Below, one piece after another: positions 6,421-12,007 of a DNA stretch of 12,007 nucleotides. Numbering within the stretch: position 1 is the stretch's first letter; every line of letters begins with the position of its first letter. The notes below the pieces were generated by a model. That model was given only the letters and a program-made list of their open reading frames with translations, was not told the DNA's origin and did not search any database. The stretch lies in assembly GCA_021784975.1 (NCBI GenBank), contig JAJYGU010000239.1, forward strand, positions 1 to 12,007, written 5' to 3'. The DNA is from Planctomycetota bacterium. Its GTDB lineage: Bacteria > Planctomycetota > Planctomycetia > Pirellulales > Thermoguttaceae. The position numbers and the translations under genes are program-made.

Positions 6421-8790
6421 CTATCGAGGGTGCACGCGCCCGGTCGTACCTTCCACTTTGGCCCAGAAGGGGTGCTGACGATCGCCGCGGGTGCGGACGT
6501 CTTCCAACAGCGTTTTCAGACTGGGGCGGATGATCTGGTCCCGGCTGTTCAACCGCTTGCCATTGACCAGGATAGTCGCCCGCTGCTTGAAGTCGAGCAT
6601 TTCGGGCGATAGCCAGACGGTGACGCGAGTCGATCCCACCCTGGCCGTCATGCCGTTCTTGTTGGTGAGCTTGCTTTCGGCTTGAACGGGCCGCGAGCCC
6701 GACAGCGGAGGCCAGTTGGCCGGATCGACCATCGATTTCGGCGGCATTCCCTGCATCTCAATCCACCAGAAGGCATTGTCCCAAAGCCGCATCGACTTGC
6801 AGAAGAACTCGCGGGGGACGAAGCTGCGGCGGCAATGACCCATCCACTCGAAGATTCGCAGAATCTCGTCGGAGAAGTCGTCGTGCCCGCGGCCGATGAA
6901 CTCGACCACCGTGGTGTTGTAGCCCCGGCGCAGACAAAAGTCCAGGTTGGGAGCGCTTCGGACCAGCCGATCTCCGTCCAGCTCACCGAGCACCACATAA
7001 AACGGCACCCAGCGGGCGTTTTCCTTGTAGAAATCGCAGTAGCGATCGGCCTGGGCGGCGATGGGGATCACCCCTGCCCATAGGTCGGGATGGGCCGGTC
7101 CGATGTCCCAAGCCGCGTCACCGCCGCTGCCATGGCCCGATAGATACACGCGATCGGTGTCGATCGAGAAGCGGCGGCAGGCATCGCGGAGCGAGTTCAA
7201 CACCGCGGCCACTTCCCGCGCCGAATAGCCGTAGAGCCGCTGACGCCCGGCGGTCCACTCCGGTGCGATCACGATGAAGCCGTGGCGGGCCGCTTGTCCG
7301 GAACGCTGTCCGTTGCTCCAAGGGCCGGCCCACCAATCGATCTGCTGCTCGGGGGTGCTGAGCTCGCCGTGCAGGGTAACGATGGCCGGATACCGGCGGT
7401 AGGGGTCGTATTCCGGCGGGAGCTGCACGAGGCAAGTCACCTCGGGGGCATCCGCCAGCCCGCGTGTCTTCAGCACGTAATAGCCCGGCTTGCCCTCCAC
7501 CGGCGGCGGCGGGGGCAACGGCGGTTTCATGTGGGCCACCAAGGCCGCCACCGTAGCCGGGCTGCCGGCGTATTCCTGGAGGATGGCTTTGAAGGTCGCC
7601 TCACGGGCGGCGGCGTCGGCCTCCGTCAGGTAGCGGCGGACCAGGTTGCGGACGCGGTACATCGACACCGAAGTATCCAACCGGGCGGTGGCCGCATCGG
7701 CGCCCATGAGCCATCCGCTGACGGCCCAGGACACCTTGTCGGAGTCCGAGGCATCCTTGTCGTCGGCACTCCGCAGGAATGGCGTCATCCGGTCCAGCGT
7801 ATTGAGGCTCATCTCTTGGGCCAGTTCGGCCAGGATCGGCTGCACGCGCTCCCGCAATTCCGCGTCTTTTAGCTTGGCCGACAAGCTCTTCAGTTGTTGA
7901 GAGACCTTACCCAGGCGTGTTGCCAGGACGTCGTACTCTTGGCTTATCTGCCGCACGCCTTGCAGCAGCTCGCCCGTGAGGCCCTCGGTCGGAAACTTTT
8001 TGAGCCTTTCCGAGACCAGTTTGTGCTGCCCCGCCTCGCGACGCAGCCTCAGTTCACTGAGCAACTGCTGGGCGGAGAGTTCTGCGATCGAACGAAGCGA
8101 AGGCGCCAACTGCTCCTTCAGTTCCGTCCGATCGGGAAACGCCGCCAGCAGGGCCTCCAACGCCTTGGCGGCCTCCTCATAGCGTTCGCCCTGCAGGTAG
8201 AAGCGAGCGATCTTCTTGTAGTCTTCCGGATTCTTGGGGTTGACCTGCTTCCAAAGGATTTTGCGCAACTGGTCGCGGGGAATGGAGCTGGTGCCCAGCC
8301 GCATGTCCCACACCAGCGATTTCGCCTCCACGCTGCACCACTGGGGCGTCAGTTCGGTGATCCCTTGGACGAGCTTCAATGGCCCGTGGACCGTATTGAG
8401 CGTGTACATCCGCCGACCGTACTCATCGAAGGGCTGAACGGCCATTGCCGGGCCGACTGCCTTCAGCGTCAAGCCGGTGTGGCATACCATCTGGTGGAGC
8501 CTGAACTTCTCCTCGAGTCTTTGGTTCTCTTCTTGACGCACCTCGCGCACCAGGCGGCGGGAAAAATAAGTCCGGCGGAGGTTGTCGTCCAAGAAGTCGA
8601 TCAGTTTCAGTGAGCGGGCGCTATCGGATTCCTTCAACAGGTTCAGGTCGACCAGGCTGGCGGTCTTGCCCGCTTTGCCGTGCAACACGCGGCCGTCCTT
8701 GAGCACCACCTCGGTAGCCTGTGCGGCAACGACCGCTCCCAGGCACCATGCCAGGCAAGCCCAATAGAAGCGGCGACCAATCGGCTGCAT
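6421..8790 (-). CDS. Secreted protein with TPR-like middle and C-terminal esterase-like alpha/beta-hydrolase domain (789 aa)
   Basis: An exported multidomain protein. Residues 1-23 look like a signal peptide ending Val-Ala-Ala-Gln-Ala. Residues ~27-90 start with Val-Val-Leu-Lys-Asp-Gly-Arg-Val-Leu, a small beta motif common at the start of planctomycete secreted proteins. Residues ~183-225 read as a TPR-like helical pair, and ~230-330 are Leu/Glu/Lys/Gln-rich helices, perhaps coiled coil. A Pro-rich hinge at ~421-435 leads to an alpha/beta-hydrolase domain (~436-660). This has the nucleophile motif Gly-His-Gly-Ser-Gly with Ser555 (codon 7126-7128), a candidate acid Asp605 and His636 in Gly-Arg-Gly-His-Asp-Asp. 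A further ~130 residues follow. The catalytic domain resembles feruloyl-esterase/PHB-depolymerase-like secreted hydrolases, so ester cleavage outside the cytoplasm is likely. The substrate is unknown. The start is followed directly by the signal peptide, although the ribosome site is weak. Confidence 0.82.
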   Translation of the reverse strand: MQPIGRRFYWACLAWCLGAVVAAQATEVVLKDGRVLHGKAGKTASLVDLNLLKESDSARSLKLIDFLDDNLRRTYFSRRLVREVRQEENQRLEEKFRLHQMVCHTGLTLKAVGPAMAVQPFDEYGRRMYTLNTVHGPLKLVQGITELTPQWCSVEAKSLVWDMRLGTSSIPRDQLRKILWKQVNPKNPEDYKKIARFYLQGERYEEAAKALEALLAAFPDRTELKEQLAPSLRSIAELSAQQLLSELRLRREAGQHKLVSERLKKFPTEGLTGELLQGVRQISQEYDVLATRLGKVSQQLKSLSAKLKDAELRERVQPILAELAQEMSLNTLDRMTPFLRSADDKDASDSDKVSWAVSGWLMGADAATARLDTSVSMYRVRNLVRRYLTEADAAAREATFKAILQEYAGSPATVAALVAHMKPPLPPPPPVEGKPGYYVLKTRGLADAPEVTCLVQLPPEYDPYRRYPAIVTLHGELSTPEQQIDWWAGPWSNGQRSGQAARHGFIVIAPEWTAGRQRLYGYSAREVAAVLNSLRDACRRFSIDTDRVYLSGHGSGGDAAWDIGPAHPDLWAGVIPIAAQADRYCDFYKENARWVPFYVVLGELDGDRLVRSAPNLDFCLRRGYNTTVVEFIGRGHDDFSDEILRIFEWMGHCRRSFVPREFFCKSMRLWDNAFWWIEMQGMPPKSMVDPANWPPLSGSRPVQAESKLTNKNGMTARVGSTRVTVWLSPEMLDFKQRATILVNGKRLNSRDQIIRPSLKTLLEDVRTRGDRQHPFWAKVEGTTGRVHPR

Positions 8791-8849
8791 AGCATTCTGG
8801 TCCGTTAACGTAGGTTGGGTGGAGGTCGCGGAATGCGCAAGCTTACTTC

Positions 8850-8877
8850 ATTGTGTATCGGTGAGGGACCAAGTCAA
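8850..8877 (-). promoter_or_regulatory. Putative promoter for the esterase-like gene
   Basis: Read on the minus strand, TTGACT (8877-8872) matches five of six -35 bases. After a 16-bp spacer, CACAAT (8855-8850) matches four of six -10 bases. Transcription would start near 8843 and give a leader of about 50 nt before the ATG at 8790. This is a motif match only. Confidence 0.4.
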
Positions 8878-8887
8878 GGAAGTTGCT

Positions 8888-8915
8888 GCCGCCGGTTGCT
8901 TTGGCTACCGGCGGC
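8888..8915. repeat. 9-bp perfect hairpin in the divergent intergenic region
   Basis: GCCGCCGGT (8888-8896) and ACCGGCGGC (8907-8915) are perfectly complementary with a 10-base loop. The hairpin starts 10 bp upstream of the minus-strand -35 candidate and 24 bp before the branched palindrome. It has no T-run on either side. It may be an operator-like dyad or part of a larger palindromic element. Confidence 0.5.
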
Positions 8916-8939
8916 TGTGATTCAGCGCGCGGGAGGAAC

Positions 8940-9018
8940 CGAAACGTTGAGCGGCCGACGGAACGTCGGCCCCCCCAACGGGAATCGCCGCCGTACCGGC
9001 CGGCGGCTAAACGTTTCG
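8940..9018. repeat. Branched palindrome: two hairpins closed by a common 9-bp stem
   Basis: The outer arms CGAAACGTT (8940-8948) and AACGTTTCG (9010-9018) pair perfectly. Between them are two independent hairpins. The first has an 8-bp stem with a GAA loop (GGCCGACG 8953-8960 with CGTCGGCC 8964-8971). The second has a 7-bp stem with a 7-base loop (GCCGCCG 8987-8993 with CGGCGGC 9001-9007). Together they make a three-way-junction fold possible in RNA or single-stranded DNA. It lies upstream of both promoter candidates, so it would not be in either leader. A palindromic repeat, a small untranslated RNA or an operator array are all possible. Confidence 0.5.
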
Positions 9019-9086
9019 TGTTGCGGCGTGGACGGTATCGCCGTCGGCGGGTGCGTTTTGCCTCCCTTCCCTGGTTTCGCACTGCC

Positions 9087-9115
9087 TTGACAGCGATCTT
9101 GCCGATCCGCAAAAT
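9087..9115 (+). promoter_or_regulatory. Putative sigma70-type promoter for the membrane protein-aminotransferase-serA unit
   Basis: A perfect TTGACA (9087-9092) is followed after 17 bases by CAAAAT (9110-9115), which matches four of six -10 bases. Transcription would start near 9122, only about 18 nt before the ATG at 9140, so the leader would be very short. This is a motif match with good spacing and position. Confidence 0.5.
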
Positions 9116-9139
9116 TGGAAAAATTGGTGGAATTGGAAC
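9113..9139 (+). repeat. Three-copy 9-bp tandem repeat over the ribosome binding site
   Basis: AATTGG recurs at 9113-9118, 9122-9127 and 9131-9136, an exact 9-base period (AATTGGAAA, AATTGGTGG, AATTGGAAC). The repeat runs from inside the predicted -10 box to the base before the start codon. Its second unit supplies GGTGGA (9126-9131), the likely ribosome binding site, 8 bases before the ATG. Confidence 0.6.
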
Positions 9140-9391
9140 ATGTCTCAGCCGTCCGTCCCGCAACGTGCCATTCTCGCGCTCTTGGCAGGCACGATCCTGC
9201 TGCCGATTACCATCTGTGTTGTTCTGGGCGTGGCGAGTTTGTTGAGTGCCATGGGTGATTTAGCCGGAGGGGGGGTGCTGCAACGCGTCGCCCTGGCCTG
9301 CGGCATCTTTTGGGTGGTCGACCTCCTCTGCCTTATATTGGTGTTGGCGATTCAGGCGGTGACGGACCACGACAAGCCCGATGACTCTTGA
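9140..9391 (+). CDS. Small two-helix membrane protein (83 aa), function unknown
   Basis: I do not recognise a family. The 83-residue protein has a short polar N-terminus and two hydrophobic segments, about residues 10-36 and 47-72. They are joined by a Gly-rich loop (Gly-Asp-Leu-Ala-Gly-Gly-Gly) and followed by a charged Asp/His/Lys tail. This predicts a helical hairpin in the inner membrane with both ends on the same side. It has a ribosome site (GGTGGA, 8 bases before the ATG) and a promoter candidate just upstream, and its last 11 bases overlap the aminotransferase gene. That overlap suggests translational coupling and supports it being real. A role in serine synthesis is not implied by its sequence; it may simply be first in the operon. 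Confidence 0.72.
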   Translation: MSQPSVPQRAILALLAGTILLPITICVVLGVASLLSAMGDLAGGGVLQRVALACGIFWVVDLLCLILVLAIQAVTDHDKPDDS

Positions 9392-10535
9392 GCCCGCGGC
9401 AAAACCACGTCTTTTGACCCCCGGCCCGACGGAAGTGCCGGAGGCGTCCCTGCTGGCGATGGCCCGCCAGGTGACGCACCATCGCACGCCCGAGTTCCGA
9501 AGTCTCTTGGCCGAAGTAACGGCCGGGCTAAAGCAGGTCTTCGCCACCAACAACGACGTGCTGATTCTGACCAGCTCCGGCACCGGGGCCATGGAAGCGG
9601 CCGTGGTAAACCTGGTGCCTCGCGGCGGAAAGGCCCTGGTGTTGGAGTCCGGCAAGTTCGCCGAGCGCTGGCGGAAGATTTGTGAGGCGTTCGGGATTCA
9701 GGTGGTCCGCTACGAAGTCCCTTGGGGGGAAGCGTTTGAGACGGCACGAATTGCCGCACTCCTGGCTGAACATCCTGACACCGTCGCCGTCTTCGGCACG
9801 CTGCTGGAGACGAGCACCGGCATGGGGCACGACATCGAGGCCATCGGCCGGGTGGTCGGGCAGACCCCGGCGCTGTTGGTCGTCGATGGCATTAGCGGCG
9901 TGGGGGCGATGGAATGTCGCACCGACGCCTGGGGAATCGATGCCCTGGTGGTCGGCTCGCAGAAGGCGCTGATGACCCCGCCGGGGTTGGCCTTTCTGGC
10001 GGTTAGTCCCGCGGCATGGCGGCAGATCGAGTCGATCCCACCTCAGGCGTTTTACTTCAATTTGCTGGCCTATCGCCGTGCATTACAGAATTCCGATACA
10101 CCCTACACGCCCGCCATCCCTTTGGTGAAAGCCCTGGCCGAGAGTCTGCGGACGATTCGCGCCACTGGGCTGGAAACCACGTGGGCAAGGTCCAAGACGC
10201 TCGCACGGGCCACCCGGGCGGGGATTGAGGCCCTCGGATTACGGTTGGTGGCTGCCCGGCCTGCCGACGGCATGACGGCCGTCTATTTTCCGGAGGGCAT
10301 CGACGGCAAGGCGTTTCTGGATCGATTGCTCGGGCGGTTTGGCCTGAAGCTGGCCGGCGGGCAGGGGCCACTGACGGGGCGGATTTTTCGGATCGCGCAC
10401 ATGGGACTGGTGGATGAATTGGATGTGCTTTCGACGATCGCCGCGTTGGAACTGGTACTTGTCGAGATGGGACAAAACGTTAAGCTAGGAACGGCTGTGA
10501 CCGCGGCCAGCCAGGTGTTGGCCGAGGCGCACTAA
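9381..10535 (+). CDS. Class V PLP aminotransferase (alanine-glyoxylate / serine-pyruvate type), probable phosphoserine aminotransferase
   Basis: A 384-residue, full-length fold-type I aminotransferase of the AGT/SPT subgroup. It opens with Leu-Thr-Pro-Gly-Pro-Thr-Glu-Val-Pro and His-His-Arg-Thr-Pro-Glu-Phe. The PLP phosphate site is Ser-Gly-Thr-Gly-Ala-Met-Glu-Ala (about 66-73), Asp169 (Val-Val-Asp-Gly-Ile-Ser) should hold the pyridine nitrogen, and Lys195 (Gly-Ser-Gln-Lys) is the Schiff-base lysine. Tyr242 in Thr-Pro-Tyr-Thr-Pro and Arg334/Arg337 near the C-terminus fit the substrate-binding side. The family interconverts glyoxylate, pyruvate, alanine, serine or phosphoserine. Placement 32 bp before serA argues for the 3-phosphohydroxypyruvate to phosphoserine step, which AGT-like enzymes perform in some organisms lacking SerC. 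The start lacks a good ribosome site but overlaps the preceding gene by 11 bases. Catalysis is secure, the exact substrate inferred. Confidence 0.9.
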   Translation: MTLEPAAKPRLLTPGPTEVPEASLLAMARQVTHHRTPEFRSLLAEVTAGLKQVFATNNDVLILTSSGTGAMEAAVVNLVPRGGKALVLESGKFAERWRKICEAFGIQVVRYEVPWGEAFETARIAALLAEHPDTVAVFGTLLETSTGMGHDIEAIGRVVGQTPALLVVDGISGVGAMECRTDAWGIDALVVGSQKALMTPPGLAFLAVSPAAWRQIESIPPQAFYFNLLAYRRALQNSDTPYTPAIPLVKALAESLRTIRATGLETTWARSKTLARATRAGIEALGLRLVAARPADGMTAVYFPEGIDGKAFLDRLLGRFGLKLAGGQGPLTGRIFRIAHMGLVDELDVLSTIAALELVLVEMGQNVKLGTAVTAASQVLAEAH

Positions 10536-10567
10536 TCTGCTCTGTAGAAAGGGAACCGACTGACATC

Positions 10568-12007
10568 ATGCCAAAAATCATCGTTCTTGACGATCTTTCC
10601 CGCGACGGCCTTGCCTTGCTGGAGTCGGCCGGCAATCTGGACCTCGAAGTCCGCACTGGCTTGAAGGGCGACGATCTCCGCAATGCCCTTCTGGAGGCCG
10701 ACGGTGCTATCTGCCGCAGTGGGGTGAAGATCACCGCCGAGGTGCTCAACGGAAACACGCGGTTGCGGGCTATCGCCCGCGCCGGGGTGGGAGTGGACAA
10801 CATTGACACCAAGGCCGCCACTCGGCAGGGGATCGTGGTCATGAACACCCCCGGCGGCAACACCGTTTCTACCGCCGAGCACACCATCGCCCTGATGTTG
10901 GGCATGTCGCGGAACGTCGCCCCGGCCAACCAGAGCCTGGTTGAAGGCCGCTGGGACCGCAAGAAGTTTATGGGGACGCAACTGGCTGGCAAGATTCTGG
11001 GCATTATCGGTCTGGGCCGGGTGGGCCAGGCGGTGGCCGAGCGGGCACGCGGCCTGCAAATGCGGGTCATCGGCTTCGATCCCTTCCTGCCGGCGGTGCG
11101 TGCCAAGGAACTCGGCATCGAGACCGTCGCCTCGCCGCGGGAGATGCTGCCGCACGTCGACTATCTGACCGTCCACACCCCCTTGACCGACGAAACCCGA
11201 AACTTGATCGGCTCGAAGGAAGTGCAACTGATGAAGAAAGGGGCCCGGCTGATCAACTGTGCCCGCGGCGGAATCTTCGACGAAGCGGCCTTGGTCGAAG
11301 GCTTGAACAACGGGCAACTCGCCGGCGTGGCCCTGGACGTGTACGGCGAGGAGCCGTGCACCAAGAGTCCACTGTTCGGCATGCCGGGTGTTCTCTGCAC
11401 CCCGCACCTCGGCGCCAGCACCAAAGAGGCGCAAACCAACGTGGCGGTCGAGGCTGCCGAGCTCTTGATCGATTACTTCACGACCGGGGCCATCAAGCAA
11501 TCGGTCAACATGTCGCCGCTGGACCCTGCCACCTTGGCCGATTTGCGCGGGTATCTCAACGTGGCCTACCGGCTCGGGCTGCTGTTGGCACAGATGACGC
11601 ATTACCCGCCCAGCAGTTGCCGGCTGGGCTACAAGGGTGAAGTGGCCAAGAAAAACACGCGGCTGCTGTCGGCGGCCTTCGCGGCCGGCTTGCTGGAACA
11701 TGCGATGGCGCCGGGGGTCAACATCGTCAATGCCGAGGTGCTGTTGCGCGAGCGGGGCATCGAAGTCGTCGAACAGCGCAGCACCGATATCGGCGATTTC
11801 AGCTCGATGATTACCGCTGAAGTGGTCACGGACAAGAAGACGTCCAGCGCCTCGGGCACCCTGTTCGGCAACCACATGCCGCGACTGGTGGAGAAGGGCA
11901 ACTGCCGACTGGAGAGCTATCTGGACGGGGTGCTGCTGATTTTCACCCATCGCGACATGCCCGGCGTCATCGGTAAGGTTGGCACCCTCTTTGGTCGGCA
12001 CCGGGTG
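10568..12007 (+). CDS. serA: D-3-phosphoglycerate dehydrogenase, long form, partial at 3' end
   Basis: The frame is open from ATG 10568 to the window edge: 480 residues, with roughly the last 50 missing if it has the usual long-form length of about 530. It oxidises 3-phosphoglycerate to 3-phosphohydroxypyruvate with NAD, the first step of serine synthesis in the cytoplasm. Visible landmarks are Arg-Ala-Gly-Val-Gly-Val-Asp-Asn (about 71-78), the NAD-binding Gly-Leu-Gly-Arg-Val-Gly (148-153) with Asp171 near the end of the second strand, and the catalytic residues Arg233 (Cys-Ala-Arg-Gly-Gly), Glu262 (Gly-Glu-Glu-Pro) and His280 (Thr-Pro-His-Leu-Gly-Ala-Ser-Thr). Residues ~317-450 form the intervening allosteric-substrate-binding domain of the long form. 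An ACT domain begins near 455 (Arg-Asp-Met-Pro-Gly-Val-Ile-Gly) and is cut off; in this class it commonly gives serine feedback control. GAAAGGGA (10547-10554) is the likely ribosome site. Confidence 0.95.
   Translation, partial: MPKIIVLDDLSRDGLALLESAGNLDLEVRTGLKGDDLRNALLEADGAICRSGVKITAEVLNGNTRLRAIARAGVGVDNIDTKAATRQGIVVMNTPGGNTVSTAEHTIALMLGMSRNVAPANQSLVEGRWDRKKFMGTQLAGKILGIIGLGRVGQAVAERARGLQMRVIGFDPFLPAVRAKELGIETVASPREMLPHVDYLTVHTPLTDETRNLIGSKEVQLMKKGARLINCARGGIFDEAALVEGLNNGQLAGVALDVYGEEPCTKSPLFGMPGVLCTPHLGASTKEAQTNVAVEAAELLIDYFTTGAIKQSVNMSPLDPATLADLRGYLNVAYRLGLLLAQMTHYPPSSCRLGYKGEVAKKNTRLLSAAFAAGLLEHAMAPGVNIVNAEVLLRERGIEVVEQRSTDIGDFSSMITAEVVTDKKTSSASGTLFGNHMPRLVEKGNCRLESYLDGVLLIFTHRDMPGVIGKVGTLFGRHRV

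Larger units (their letters stand above)
8791..9139. other. 349-bp divergent intergenic region with structured DNA and two outward promoter candidates
   Basis: This gap separates the minus-strand esterase-like gene from the plus-strand small membrane protein and serine genes. No convincing gene was found. The open frames across it (for example 8815-9090 and 8883-9245) give Arg/Pro-rich, low-quality proteins, and one runs into the real gene at 9140. It holds a minus-strand promoter candidate (8850-8877), a hairpin (8888-8915), a branched palindromic block (8940-9018), a plus-strand promoter candidate (9087-9115) and a 9-bp tandem repeat (9113-9139). The structured part lies exactly between the two promoters. 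Confidence 0.7.

Noticed and set aside
7894..8613. 239-codon plus-strand open frame
   Set aside because: It is antisense to the helical middle of the esterase-like protein. Its Leu/Gln/Arg-rich product mirrors that composition.
8883..9245. 120-codon plus-strand open frame in the divergent intergenic region
   Set aside because: Its product is Arg/Pro-rich and spans the palindromes and promoter. It runs out of frame into the small membrane-protein gene, and no ribosome site supports it.
10532..12001. 489-codon minus-strand open frame
   Set aside because: It is antisense to serA, whose catalytic and NAD-binding motifs are unambiguous. Its product is His/Gln/Arg-rich without family features.

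Overview
The window is GC-rich bacterial DNA, most likely from a planctomycete (Planctomycetota, perhaps Pirellulales-like). This rests on style rather than a marker gene. The clues are a secreted DUF11-type repeat protein with a long Pro/Ala/Ser linker, a large secreted protein ending in an esterase-like alpha/beta-hydrolase domain, an M13 peptidase, and GC-rich palindromes between genes. No rRNA, tRNA, CRISPR array, transposase or phage gene was seen.

Layout: (1) 1-1201, plus strand: the C-terminal part of an M13 (neprilysin-like) zinc peptidase, cut by the left edge. (2) 1387-3803, plus strand: two overlapping genes (ATGA junction) for a small and a large subunit of the 2-hydroxyacyl-CoA dehydratase / benzoyl-CoA reductase iron-sulfur superfamily. 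Each keeps the three-cysteine pattern. A promoter-like element with a perfect TATAAT lies upstream. The ATP-dependent activator these enzymes need is not in the window. (3) 3831-3884: a REP-like palindrome between convergent genes. (4) 8790-3887, minus strand: two secreted proteins in series, a 789-residue esterase-like protein and then an 800-residue four-repeat protein. (5) 8791-9139: a 349-bp divergent intergenic region with outward-facing promoter candidates, three strong hairpins (two of them closed by a common 9-bp stem) and a three-copy 9-bp tandem repeat. (6) 9140-12007, plus strand: a small two-helix membrane protein overlapping a class V aminotransferase, then serA (D-3-phosphoglycerate dehydrogenase), cut by the right edge inside its ACT domain.

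The aminotransferase and SerA probably perform the first two steps of serine synthesis from 3-phosphoglycerate, with an alanine-glyoxylate-type aminotransferase in place of classical SerC. The dehydratase-like pair points to low-potential, oxygen-sensitive chemistry on an acyl-CoA or related substrate, but its substrate cannot be read from the sequence. The most unusual items are this orphan dehydratase pair and the structured DNA between the divergent genes.
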